Shown here: piece after piece, positions 1 through 11,400 of the stretch
Position numbering within the stretch: the first letter of the stretch is position 1
How the letters are laid out: every line of letters begins with the position of its first letter
NCBI GenBank assembly: GCA_963920575.1
Contig: OY986968.1
Span: forward strand, 1,751,001 to 1,815,000
Direction: 5' to 3'
Length of the DNA: 64,000 nucleotides
Source: Narthecium ossifragum
Taxonomy: Eukaryota > Streptophyta > Magnoliopsida > Dioscoreales > Nartheciaceae
Translations under genes and position numbers: made by a program
Notes under the pieces: generated by a model
Database searches by the model: none
What the model saw: only the letters and a program-made list of their open reading frames with translations
What the model was told of the DNA's origin: nothing

Positions 1-101
1 CCCTCTCTCTCTCTCTCTTAACATATCTCTAATTATATTAATGATGTAATATAATATTAATTACTATGATATTAATATTTGAACTTCTAGTTTAATGTGA
101 T

Positions 102-627
102 TAGAGATGGCAAAATCGACCGCACCGCTGGATAATCGAGCCGATCCGCACCGATGGGGACGGGTAGGGTATAGATTTTTTACCCGTGGATACAAGTATG
201 GTTTACAAAATTAAAATCCGCGCGGGTACGGGGCGGATTATGGTATTGGGTAATATCCGCCCCGCCTCACCAATGAATGTTGGTTTGGTGGATTTTATAG
301 AGTCTATTTTTTTGTAATAATACTCTAATAGAGACTAAATGCTAATGACTGTTTGGTGGATCTAGATTTTAGAGATTTTAGAGAGTGAATGTTGATGATA
401 GTTTGGTGGATTTAGATTTAGATTTTAGAGATTGAATGGTTTTTTTTAAATTTTGCGAATAACCGTGGATTGGGTTGCGGGTAATATCCACGTACCCGCG
501 GGAACGGTTATGGTCCGCGATCCCCATTATCCGCGCAGGGACGGGACGGTGCGGGTATTGGCGAAGGAGTGTGGGGACAGGGACGGATATTTCAATATCC
601 GTCCAATCCGCCCCGTTGCCATCACTA
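102..627 (-). mobile_element. hAT-type MITE, copy 1
   Basis: Non-autonomous hAT-like element. Its ends are TAGAGATGGCAA on the left and TTGCCATCACTA on the right (12-bp imperfect TIRs). It is flanked by an exact 8-bp target duplication AATGTGAT at 94-101 and 628-635, the hAT hallmark. The interior is full of subterminal CGGGGCGGAT and CGGGTAC motifs in both orientations. It is related in inverted orientation to the element at 13303-13842. Short reading frames inside it are not genes; no transposase is present. Confidence 0.9.
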
Positions 628-721
628 AATGTGATAGATGAATCTATAGATATACTCATGCCACATGACACCCGACCTCATCTCTCTCGGAGTCGGGGTA
701 CATACAGTAACTGATGCACCG

Positions 722-1362
722 GTTAATCATCCGGTGCATCATGTCAGCCGTTAGATTCATCCAACGGCCCAGATTGAAGACTTGATTACATGTCCCACGA
801 TCCCTCATTGTCTTTGTACCTATCAAGTCATCAAGTCATCTACTTGAATTCTTTGCCTTCCCGACAACCGAGATATGACGGCCATCGCTGCCAACCTTTC
901 TCTGGCCCTCTCCAAGACATGCCAAGCCACTGTGAATGATCACGACGTGACCTACGAGTTCTGCCTCACGTCGCTGCAAGCCAATCCAGAGAGCCACTCG
1001 CCCGACGCCAAGGGGCTCGCCGTCATCGCCGCGCGACTGTCGTTGGCAAATGCGACGAGCATCAAGTCTAAGATCACCAACTTGAACAACTTCGGCGATC
1101 CCGAGATCAAGAAGTGCTTTGGATGTTTGCCTCGAGCTGTACTCGAGCGCCATCGATGGAGACCTGCCGGAGGCCATTGGTGGGATCAAGTTGAGCTGGT
1201 ACGAAGATGCCAAGGCCCAAGGGTCAGTTCAGTTCAGCCATGGATTCGCCGATCAACTATACGAGGATACATTCGTCGAAGTCGGAGTGAAGTCTATCTT
1301 GGCGAAGGAGGATGAGCAGTTGGATGAATCTAACTGCTGACATGATGCACCGGATGATTAAC
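722..1362. mobile_element. Inverted-repeat unit enclosing a PMEI gene fragment
   Basis: A 43-bp segment at 722-764 is repeated in inverted orientation at 1320-1362 with one mismatch (42 of 43 by eye). The left arm also overlaps a local 10-bp-stem hairpin (713-722 with 731-740). Between the arms lies a broken pectin methylesterase inhibitor gene, whose stop codon falls inside the right arm. No clear target duplication is visible. It may be a transposon carrying a host gene fragment, or an inverted duplication of the gene's own 3' end. Confidence 0.6.
875..1340 (+). pseudogene. Pectin methylesterase inhibitor-like pseudogene (frameshifted)
   Basis: PMEI proteins are secreted four-helix inhibitors of pectin methylesterase in the cell wall. 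The first frame, from ATG 875, reads SLALSKTCQATVNDHDVTYE and then FCLTSLQANPES, the family N-terminal hairpin with its conserved Cys pair and the SLQANP motif. It is followed by KGLAVIA and ANAT. At about 1116 the homology moves to another frame, CLELYSSAIDG, and later DAKAQ, EDTFVEVGVKS and the stop at 1338-1340. A single-base indel near 1116-1119 explains the switch. The usual N-terminal signal peptide is not visible upstream, and the region around 1215-1255 diverges from the family. A non-functional copy is likely. Confidence 0.8.
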
Positions 1363-1375
1363 TACGCGCACCCAA

Positions 1376-1383
1376 CCCCCCCC

Positions 1384-1414
<31 letters not shown>

Positions 1415-1416
1415 AC
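1376..1416. repeat. Poly-C followed by (AC)n microsatellite
   Basis: About 25 consecutive C (1376-1400) run directly into eight AC units. This is length-unstable sequence. The following 1417-1480 resembles 21630-21700 (CCACCACGACCACTC-like, then ATCATAA-TATAAGAGA), so it is probably part of a dispersed repeat. From here to about 1740 I see no gene. Confidence 0.85.
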
Positions 1417-1746
1417 CACCACGACCACTCTCCCCACCGTTAGATAACCTAAATCATAAATTATAAGAGACAGAGTCATAGATATTGGTGATTTGTCAAA
1501 TGGCCTCTTACTAAAGACTAACTTGTCATTTGATCCCCTATAGAAGTTCTTCAATCTTTTAGTACCACTATAGAAAAAAAAGAAAGATCATAATGCTTTT
1601 TAATATAGTTTTAATATACTAGCCCCCAAACCCCCCCTGATGTTCCCGTCGCCGCCCAACAGATCCCGAGGTCGTCCTCGTCCCCGTCACAATCTCGAGG
1701 TCGTCGCCCCCCCCCCTCTCGCGCGTCCGGCTCCAACCCCGTCGGC

Positions 1747-1881
1747 GGTCCAAAGCTCCAGATCCGCCGCTGCCATCCCACCCCCGTCGCTGGTCCAAAG
1801 CTCCAGATCCGTCGCCGCCATCCCACCCCCGTCGCCGGTCCACAGCTCCCCGTCCAGATGCCCAAATCCCACCTCCGTCGC
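1747..1881. repeat. 45-bp tandem repeat, about three units
   Basis: GGTCCAAAGCTCC or GGTCCACAGCTCC recurs at 1747, 1792 and 1837, a period of 45 bp. The units are C-rich. Further partial copies follow near 1940-1975. Open frames across 1611-2050 come from this low-complexity repeat and show no recognisable domain. Confidence 0.75.
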
Positions 1882-2051
1882 TCTCTCGTCCTGATCTCGT
1901 CGCCATCCCCCCAGCAAAACTCAAGATCCGCCGGTCCAAAGCTCCAAAGCTCGTCGTTGGTCCAAAGCTCCAGATCTGTCACTCTCTCACCCCGATCTCA
2001 CCCCCCCTCCCCCCCGCGCGTCCAACCGGCTCCATATATCTCGTCCGTTGT

Positions 2052-5000
2052 TGTGAGGACATGTCCCTCTACTCCTTGGTCGACCAGCTGGGTCGGACCC
2101 GTGGCTCGTTTGATTGTTTCGCGTCGAGTGCGCGATCCGGTGGATCACATTGTTTCTTGGACCACAAGAGCAATTTGGTAAATTACGCATTGTCTGTTTG
2201 TTCCACACCCGCGTGTGCACACACTGACCGTGTTTGTGTTAGTGTTTGATTAGAATGGTTAGGTGGAACCGGGATCGGAAAATCCGAGCTTGGGCTTGTG
2301 TTTTAGCCCAAGTTTGTGTTTCTGGGCAAGAAGATCGATCTTCCTTGCTTGAGATCGATCTTCCTTGCTAAGGAGATCGATCTTCCTTGAGAAGAAGATC
2401 GATCTTCCTGTGCCAGAAAGTCTTGGCGGTGATTTTTTGAGAGGACGGCCGCCGTTGGCCGTCACTCTCCACTGTCAGAGGGAGAGGGGACTTTCTCTCC
2501 TCTCCTCTCCCTTTTCCTCTTCTTCTTCCCCTTCCCCTTCTTCCTCTTCTCCTTCTCCTTCCTTCTCCTTCTTCCTTCTTCTTCCCGCGGCTCTGCTTCC
2601 CCAGTTTTTCGGCAACCTCTTCTTCCCTCCATTCTCCCTCCTTCGGCCACCGTTTTGGGCGTTTGAAGGCTCGTTGGATCCATGGCAGTGTGAGAAAGAT
2701 CCCTGAAGTGGTTTGAAGCTGGGTTGGTGACTGGTTAGCGGAGAATCAACCAAGGATTTGTGTTTCTTGTAGGTTTCTACCTACTTGAGTTAGTTTAGGG
2801 GCTTTCTCTTGATCTAGCCGTTAGATCTTGTTGTTCTTTGTGTTGTTGGATGCCTCTTGCTTATTGTAATTTCTGTTTTAAGTTTCATAAGCTTTGGTTG
2901 AGATTTTAGTAGGATTTAAGCATGTTTAATCTCGGAATTTCCGGTTTCTGTTGTTCTTGAAGAACAGCATGTTTACGACGTGTTTTTCGATCGGTACATG
3001 CCTGCTCTTGGGTTATGATGAACATAAGAGTTGTAGATCTTTGAATCTACTCTCAGACCCAACTAGTTTCATAATTTTCTAATTTTTCTACGATTTTTTA
3101 TGAATTTCTTACGGGTGGGTTCCGTTGCAGCAAGTAAAGGTAAGTTAGTGAGATTAGCGGTTTTGATTAGAGTTTTCCTGGTAATCGAGCCGTTGGATGT
3201 TTCCCGATTTTGGATATGTTGATCCCAGTATGTTTATCTACGGATTTCTAAGTTGGATCTCGAATCCGACGTCGTTTGGATGTCGGATCGACGGGGTCAA
3301 TTAGCCTCTAAGTAGAGGATTTTGGTGATTTAAATAATATTATATGTTCGGAACATATAAGATTATATTTTTCTGTTCATCAAAGTTTTCGGGGTTGCTT
3401 CCCGTTGCAGTAGTTCGCGGTTGACGGTTGAGGTATCGTCGTAATGCCGGGACCCGTTGCAGATTGGCTGGCAGCGATTGGTAGTATCGCTGCAGCGATC
3501 CAGTTGGACTTGTATGTTGTCTTTATCATACTGTTGCATGCTTACCTCTTACTTGTGTATGTTCATCGCATGCATCTCTGTTGTGCATTAGTTGTATAAG
3601 GTTAGGGCGTGGGCGATCTGTGGGTCGCCGTCCTGAGGCTGAAAGCTCGGATTTAGCCCTAGGATCGGGGTTGGGTAGTTTGGACCCGGTTTGAATTGTG
3701 GTGTCCAGTCGAATTCGATGATAGGCCTAGATGACTGGTACACATGTTGCTTGATGATTGTAAAGGTCGTGTCGGCCTCGAGTCGGATGCTGAGTTGTAG
3801 CCGGTGTCCCACTATGTTGACCCTTGAGTAGAGAGGTTGACTACTCAGTGATGCTATTTCCCGCCTGCAGTGTCGTTCCCTGCTTGTGGGCCAGCAGTAT
3901 TAGTCATGCTTACTGAGTGTGACCTGACATATGACAAGTTCTTCTGGAAGACCATGATCGTGGGCCTCAGGGGCATGCGGTGGGGTTATAGGACCTCTGT
4001 ATACATCCAGGTCTTACTTGAGGGCGACACTGTTGCGTTTCCCTCTTCCTTTTGTGTGTCGTAGTGTAGAACCCTACTGAGCTTTATGCTCACTCCTACC
4101 TGGGCTGCGTTTTGCAGGTGCAGGCGTCAACTCTTCTTCTGTGGGCCCTACTGGGCAGGTGTTTGGTGGCGCGGCGGCGCCAGGCAAAGTTTGAGAGGTG
4201 GCGATCTTTAAGAGCTTTAAACCTATGTTAGTTAACCTCCTACGGGAGTAAATGCTGTATTTAAATCTTCCCCTCTCCGAGAATATGTATATTAACTTCT
4301 TTTGAGTTTTGTAATTGATACAACTTGAATAGTGTCGTGGCTTAACAAGTCTAACCAAAATTACAATATATTCCGGTGCTCTACTTTAACTACTAAGAAC
4401 TAGTAGATAGTGGAGAGTCCGAGTCGAGTCCACAGGGATTTAAGGGATTTAAATCAAATACTTAGCAAATCTCCTACTAATAAGTTGAGAAAAGATTGCA
4501 AGTTGAAATTAAACTAAAACTATGCTAAAAGATTGATGAATATGAGAGAAAGGACTATAGGATTCTTAATCAGTAACTAAGGATCTACCAGGTTTTCCAA
4601 AGATCAGGGCATGCAGACACGATAAATGGCTCCCTAAAAGTTGATAAAGAAATGGCTAGTTCTCATTATCACTCGACAAGTTCTGTTTAGGATTCCTTGT
4701 CGGCAAGAACAATTAACGAAATATCAGTGACCAAATGATTAGTTACGTTCACTGCTAATGAACCCTCTTACTCAGATGAGTTCATCGCACGCAATGCCAA
4801 AGATATGGATTTAGGTGTACTATCGAGATGACTTCGCATCTCAATGGCCAAAACTACAAAGATAAGATGCATGAAGGATTAAGGGTGGAATGTAGTGGGA
4901 CTAGCACTACTATAGTGGGACTAGCACTATACAATCCCTAATCACGAACAAGATTTCATCCGATATATCATGGGACTAGCATGATCCTCTTATTTGAATG

Positions 5001-6075
5001 AATCCAATCCACGCCCTAACATACACAAGCTCTAGAATCAAGTGCAAGCAAGAACGATCCAAACATCCAGCAAGAAATCAACACCAAGATATAGGCAAAT
5101 ATAATCAATCCATAAACCCAAATAATCGTGTATACAAACCCTAGATCTAAGAAATCCCTAGTAAAAACCCTAGTTACATCATAAGAATCCCATGGCTAGG
5201 GTTTTAGCTACTCATCTTCAGGGGATAATTCATCGGTAGAAGTTGATGATCTCCTCCCGCCATGGATCTCCTCAAAAGAATCGTCGAAGAAAAGATGTAG
5301 AAAAGATAGGTAAACTCTCTCCAAAAACGTCTGGAAAAAAAGCCCCCAAAAATCCCTAAACAATGACTACTTATAGCCCAAGAGACAACCACCCACGGAT
5401 TAGATCAGAGCCGTCGATCCTTGCTTCTGGCCGCGTCCGATCGATCCAACTCTTGGAGTTCGATCGATCCTACTACTTAACTCCCTTAATATTGTGCAAC
5501 GCCCAAGCTGGAGCGATCCAACTCTTTGAGTTCGATCGATCCTACACCTTTACTTGCTGGTATTCCCGTGCTGGATCGATCCGTCTGTCTAGTCCGACCG
5601 ATCGAACCATCGTTGTTGCGCTACATCCCGCACTGGATCGATCCAGCTCCTGAAGTTCGATCGATCCTGCGCTTGTTCATTTCCCTTCGTTGGTTGAGTT
5701 GGATCGATCGAATCTATTGAGGCCGATCGATCTAACTTGTCAGAATCGCCAAAATACCATTCTTTTAGCTCCAAAGATGATCTAACTCGCAGCAGGACCT
5801 GTTATACCTGAAATGGAATAAAAGTAGTCAATCCAGCATTGCTCGGGGCCCAACAAAGCCAAATTACAAGGGTGTTTTGTGCACTTTTCAAGTCTTATCA
5901 GTAATCTGAGGTTCGATGCTTGTAATTTATTGTTGTCTTTGAATTGGGGGTGTTTGATGAATTGCTAGGGAGACCAATAGGTTAGAGGGAACCCTCGTCA
6001 AATTTTTCCGCGTTTCGTTAGGTTACGGTTTGCGTCGCCCCGCCCGGTTGGGCTTTCGCGAGTCGGGGCGCGATA
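2052..6075 (+). mobile_element. Old solo LTR, family 1 copy A (interrupted)
   Basis: It starts TGTGAGGAC and ends GGGGCGCGATA. It is the counterpart of the solo LTR at 31064-33235, which starts TGTGAGGAC and ends GGGGCGCGACA. Shared parts include the GCTTGGGCTTGTG segment, clustered AGATCGATCT palindromes (2332-2405), a long polypyrimidine tract (2480-2590) and a TGCAGGTGCAGG segment. A second solo LTR is inserted at 4316-5900. Without it the copy is about 2.43 kb. The flanking 5-mers are GTTGT (2047-2051) and GCCGT (6076-6080). They differ only by two C-to-T type changes, as expected for a decayed target duplication. No internal retrotransposon coding region is present. Confidence 0.75.
4316..5900 (-). 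mobile_element. Solo LTR, family 2 copy A (nested)
   Basis: It reads TGATACAACTTG at the left and CAAGTCTTATCA at the right, with an exact 5-bp target duplication GTAAT at 4311-4315 and 5901-5905. It is the reverse complement of the family member at 28146-29888. The TATAAG-type promoter (opposite strand, near 5367) and the homology show that it lies on the minus strand. It contains five GATCGATC palindrome pairs between 5439 and 5732. No coding region is seen. It is inserted into the family 1 LTR. Confidence 0.88.
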
Positions 6076-6129
6076 GCCGTCCCCCTGCGCGTCCGTCCGG
6101 CTTCAATTTTGTTTTTTTTTCAATTATTT

Positions 6130-6745
6130 TTTGTAGTTACTTTTTTTTGTAGTAACTTTCCAATTATATGGTTACTTTTCTTTTTCTTTTTCTTTTTTTT
6201 GTATGCTATTAGTTTTCTTGGTGGTTACTTTTCATTCCAATAACAATTGACGGAGAAGTTAATTGGCAATTTGTTACCAAATTTCAAGAGGTAAATACCA
6301 AAAAAAACAATTGATACACAATGGAAAGTAACTATAAATTTTTGTAAAAATATTAAAACAATATGGTAGTTACTTTAAAATTTTGATACACAATGGAAAG
6401 TGACTACCAATTTATGCAAAATCTGTTAAAAAAATGTTTGTAGTTACTTTTTAATATTGTAAAAATATGATAGTTACTTTTCAATTAGGAAAATATGGTA
6501 GTTACTTTTGATTTTGTAGTTAAAATATTAAAATATTAAATAATATTGTGAAAAATATTTGTAGTTGCTTTTCAATTTTGTAGTTACTTTTCATTTTTTT
6601 CAATTTTCCTGGGGCATATCACTTTTTAAATATCTGTAGTTACTTTCCACTTTGTAGTTAAAATATTATAAAATATTATGTAAAATATTTATAGTTACTT
6701 TTCAATTTTTGTAGTTACTTTCCAGTTTTTTTTTGTAGTAACTTT
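6130..6745. repeat. AT-rich array of GTAGTTACTTTT-like units
   Basis: A short motif close to GTAGTTACTTTT recurs more than ten times at irregular spacing, mixed with T-runs and AATATT tracts. There is no open frame of note. The stretch from 6076 to the first exon of the next gene (about 7270) otherwise holds nothing I can assign. Confidence 0.6.
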
Positions 6746-8455
6746 TCGACGGGAATACTAACAATCACTAGGAATGTGAACAGTCACTTGTAAGGGAATA
6801 TATGATGCGGATGTTAAAAGGGTATTTTAGTAATAAAAATTTACAGCAGTAAAAAAAAACAACTAAATGCCTTAAAAACTTCTAAGTGAATGAGAGAGCA
6901 AATAAGTTCTCCCAAATGGACTATTCATCGATTTCCCGTAAATTATAAGAGATAACATGGAGTCATAGATACAAAGAGATAAGCTTTGACAATCATATAT
7001 TGGAGAGATGACTTAACTTATTGGCCTTGTTGATTATGATATTTGATCGGCAGCATGGTCAATCCTTTGATATTCATAATTTATTGACACGATTCGTATC
7101 GGACCATCCAATGTCATCATCATGCAGTTCAATGCATTTTGGTGTGATTGATGCCGATCAATGCATTTGCAAACACGTGTCAATTAAACTTGGGTCCAGA
7201 ATTTGGACCCGACCAGTACTCTAATTTGGAACACATAATAAGATCGATGGAAAGGCTTCTCTAACGTTAAAAAAAGAGTCGAGGGGCTTCGTTACGCCAA
7301 GTATTCGTAGTTCCCTTTCGAACTCGAGCTTCAAAGGTATGCCAAATCCACACTTCCCAGCAATTACTATTAGCTTATCGTGGAGTCACTAATTCCAATT
7401 CCGTTTCTCTCGGAAGCATAGTGATTGATCCCTTTGGTCCGGATCTTAGGAGGGGATTCTTGGGTCTTGGAGAGACGTGTGCAATTTGAGGGTTTTCCCC
7501 CATGAAAGTGCCATTATTTTTCGATTTGATGTTTTAGCTGGTCCTGTGGTATAGGCAATTCGTAGTTGCATCGAAGTTGGGATTTTGGTGGGAATTCGCC
7601 ATGGGTTTTAGAAGCATTCGGATCTTTTTACTTCGATTCCTGGGTTGGAGCCATTAATGAGTGCAAGGCTCGATTAGAAGAACCCGTTTTGTTGTTTATC
7701 TGTATAGTTAACATTGTTTGTTTGGGTGTGTCGAAAAGATTGTGCCTTGTTGGAATTCTATCCGTTTTGGCTATTAGGGCTGGTTTTTCAGTCATTGGGA
7801 GGTTTTAACGCGGTTCTGAAGAGTGTTCTGGAATTTCCATGCTCGCAATGGTTCACATGTTGGAGGGTTACCCCTCCCGAACAAAAACATGTGGGAGGAT
7901 TTGAAATTTGATTTGAATATTTCAAGTAAAGCAGGAGGCTAGGTGTATTTCTTTGGTCTGGAGAGATAAATGGTTCTAGGGTTTGATTTAGGAAGAACAG
8001 ATTGCCTGATTTTTAATTCATTTTTTACTCCAAAGATATTTTAATCCATTTTTAGATGGAAAAAAGTATGACTTATTCGTGCTAATCTTATGGTTCTTCT
8101 TCTTCTTCTTTTTTCTTTTGGCTATTGCATCTGCAGATTTGTTCCTTTTTTTTAGAAGAAGTTATGGACTTGCTATTTAAGATGGTTATTGCTAAATTTT
8201 TGCATTCTATGCTTCTTGAAAAATATATTGAACCTGTATAGGGTCACCTGGAGATTTGAAGAAGTCATTAAACTCTCGGCATGAGATTTTTCTTGCAGAG
8301 ATTGGAAACTAATCAAGTTGATCAAGATTAAAAGCAAGGAGTTTACTTGTGCCCTGTGTCTATCGCTCTTATTCTGATCAATTAATTTTGCGTTTGCAGA
8401 CTGAATTTGTCATTGATTTGGTGATTGAACCAGTGGATTTCTTGTTTATGCAAGG

Positions 8456-11400
8456 ATGACATCTGATGATTTCATTGGTCTTGATGCATCTTGTGATCCG
8501 GGCGATGAGATTGAAGAGAACAGCCTAGCAACAACAAGGGCAATACAAAGTGAGGCACAGTGTGAAGAAAATACATCACCAGAGCAAGAAGGCGTTTCAG
8601 TCGGAGGTGACATTGAGACTTTTGTGGGGAATGATGATACGGAAGGTGATCAGCATATGCAAAAAGTGGATTTGGAGGTTGATACCAGGCAAAAACAACC
8701 CATGCTGCTAGACAGCATTGAGTCATCTGTATCTGTGACAACATTGGAGAAGGTGAAGGAGGTTGAGTCTGGAACAAATGGGGAAAATGCCTATGCAGTT
8801 AGCCCAACTAATAATATTGTCAATAGACGCATGACCGACGACCGTCGTATCCTATTTTGATTTGATGTTCCTTTGTCTTTTGTTCTGAAAGCATTGTAAG
8901 TAGGCTAACTAACATAACTGAGATAAAGCTGGCGAATTATGGTTTGCTATGTCCACTCTTCGCCAAGTATTTTTCTGGAATGAGGATACTGTGGTGATTT
9001 TTCGACTGTGGTCACTAACCTAGAACAGTACTCTGTTTCTTAATCTTACAGTGGATATGAATGAATCCAGAAGTTAATTTTGTAATGCTGTACATATGCT
9101 TATTTTCGTGGTTCTCCACTTGTATAGCATTTCACCTCCTCTTTTGTTCCTCCATGATTCACCCTAGCTCTATCAGGAGTCAAAAGAGCCCGAACGACAA
9201 CTGCTGATGAACAACCATCTGTGCATGTTGTTTATAACTTCTTGACAAGGTTGGCTTGGAAGCAATCTCTTCTTTCTGGAGAGGAATTATCTTATACTTT
9301 ATAACAGATCTATTTGTGTTTTCTAGCAACTGCCATAGTTTTGTCGGTAATTGCTAATTCAAAGGAACTTATAGTGCATCTGTTTCCTGTTATTTTCAGA
9401 GAAAGCAAGAAAAAGCTTATGGAGGTTATGCAGCAGTGGTCTGAGTGGCATGCCCAGTGTCAATCTTCTTTTGATGTAATTCCTTGTAGTCTTTAATGCT
9501 GCAGGAGCATTTTGTCTTTTTTTACTTTCTGTTTTATCAATTTCACGAGATAATTAAAATGATAGCATGCATATACTAATGCAACCGGCTTACATGAATG
9601 TCCTCCTGCTATTTGTAATAGGTGTCTTCTAAGCAAGTCTTGGAATATGGAGAAGAGACATACTTTCCAGCACTGCATGTTGGGTCAGAGAAGTCTTCCA
9701 CCATAGTATGTTGGATATATGTTCTGTAAAGCATTAGGAAAAGCCTTCTTACTCCAATGTTTTCTTTATTCAGTCTTTTGTTTTACTTTTCTTGTGAGCA
9801 AACTTATTAAAGGATTTGGGATTCATGCCGGTCGCTACTGCATCCATCGAACTTGTGGTGTGGGCCAAAATCTAGCCACAGCCTTACTTAATTGCTTCGT
9901 TATTTAAGTTATTGCTGAGTAATTTATAGTAAAATTGTAATGGATAAAATGGGGTGATTTTGGGGTTTGCAAATTTGGTTGTCAAACTGTCAGATTGACA
10001 AAAGCCTTCATCAGCTCTTGTTCACCAATTAATTTATCCCAAGTTCCTTTGTTTGAGCAAAAAAGAATTAACTCGTAACATGTTAAGAGTGCTCTATGTT
10101 TTGGGGCTTATACTCTTTATAAGGGTCGAAATAGTTCTATTTGCGATACTTTTAGGGTTTTACCTTTTAGTTTGGATATTCCTCATTCTTCTACGGAAGG
10201 AATTTCTCTGTCCTAGGTTTACAAGAGATATGAAGCATGTTGCAGATTGATTCTAGATTTGGCCCAAACATTTTGATAAATTCCCTTGGGTCAGTCACAT
10301 GTTTACGACTGTCCTCAAGTATATAATTTAGTTGCTTGACATCAGTCCTAGAGTGCGTGCTCTTGAACCAGGGCGAGTGAAGTGTCATCAAATAATGGCT
10401 ACTGAGCAAGTATTATTTAGTTAGCTGAAACGTTAAAATTTGATAGCGATGAAATAGGAAACTACAAAGTGGTGTACATACTAGAATTGTCAGTCCAATC
10501 CATTGATGACGTGATCTTTGGACTTGTTCGCATAATTCTGCTCTTGCATTTGCTCCAGTGATCTTTCGTTTATATGAAATGGTTGGAACGATAGCTCATC
10601 CAGCATTCTTGGTATGTGTGAAACAATATAAGTTCGTCTTATGTGAGGTTAAAGTGGGAAGTGAGCTACAATACCTTCTTCAGTATTTTTCTTTTGACTA
10701 AATCATTCGGTAACATGCATATCTGAGGAAGGGTGGAAAGCAGCAAGCAAGCATTGAGCCTATTCAACTACTGTTTATCTTCAAGGTTTTCGATTTGTCC
10801 TTCACTGGTCACTCTGTCTGGTTGTATCTGCTACTTTGCCATCTGATGAATTGGATACCATCTCCACCCTTCGGGCTAATCTAATAAAAAAGAAGAGGAA
10901 TTCGATACCATCTTTATGGTATGCTTTTTATTCTTCACCCGAGATCTCTGCTCACTCTGTGGACTCTAGTCTCATGGTGCTATGCAATTCCCTTTTTTTG
11001 GCGTGATCTTTTTGCTTCCTTACCTTTTGTGTTCTCTACAGTCTTGTATGTGCATCCTTGGAGATTTCTTCACTTTTAGGATTGATAGTAGTATGATATT
11101 CCTGACTCTTTTGTTTCATTATGTTTTGTGGTAATTTTCCTTCACATGAAGTCATTTTGGTTAGACAACCAAGGAAGAAAAGAGGAAATTACGGACATCC
11201 AGATCGAGAGTGATGCAGTTCCTTTATATGATCGAGGGTGTTTATTGGGTTCAGCTTCTCGTGATGGTTTAGCAAATCCTGAAAGGTACTAGTTCGTTTT
11301 TTACAGCAGAGTTCCTGGAGCTTGTAGTAATGGGAAGAAGATGCTTTGCCTTTTGTAGTGTGTACTTATTTGAACTATGTGACCTAGTCCAGGGCCCTTG

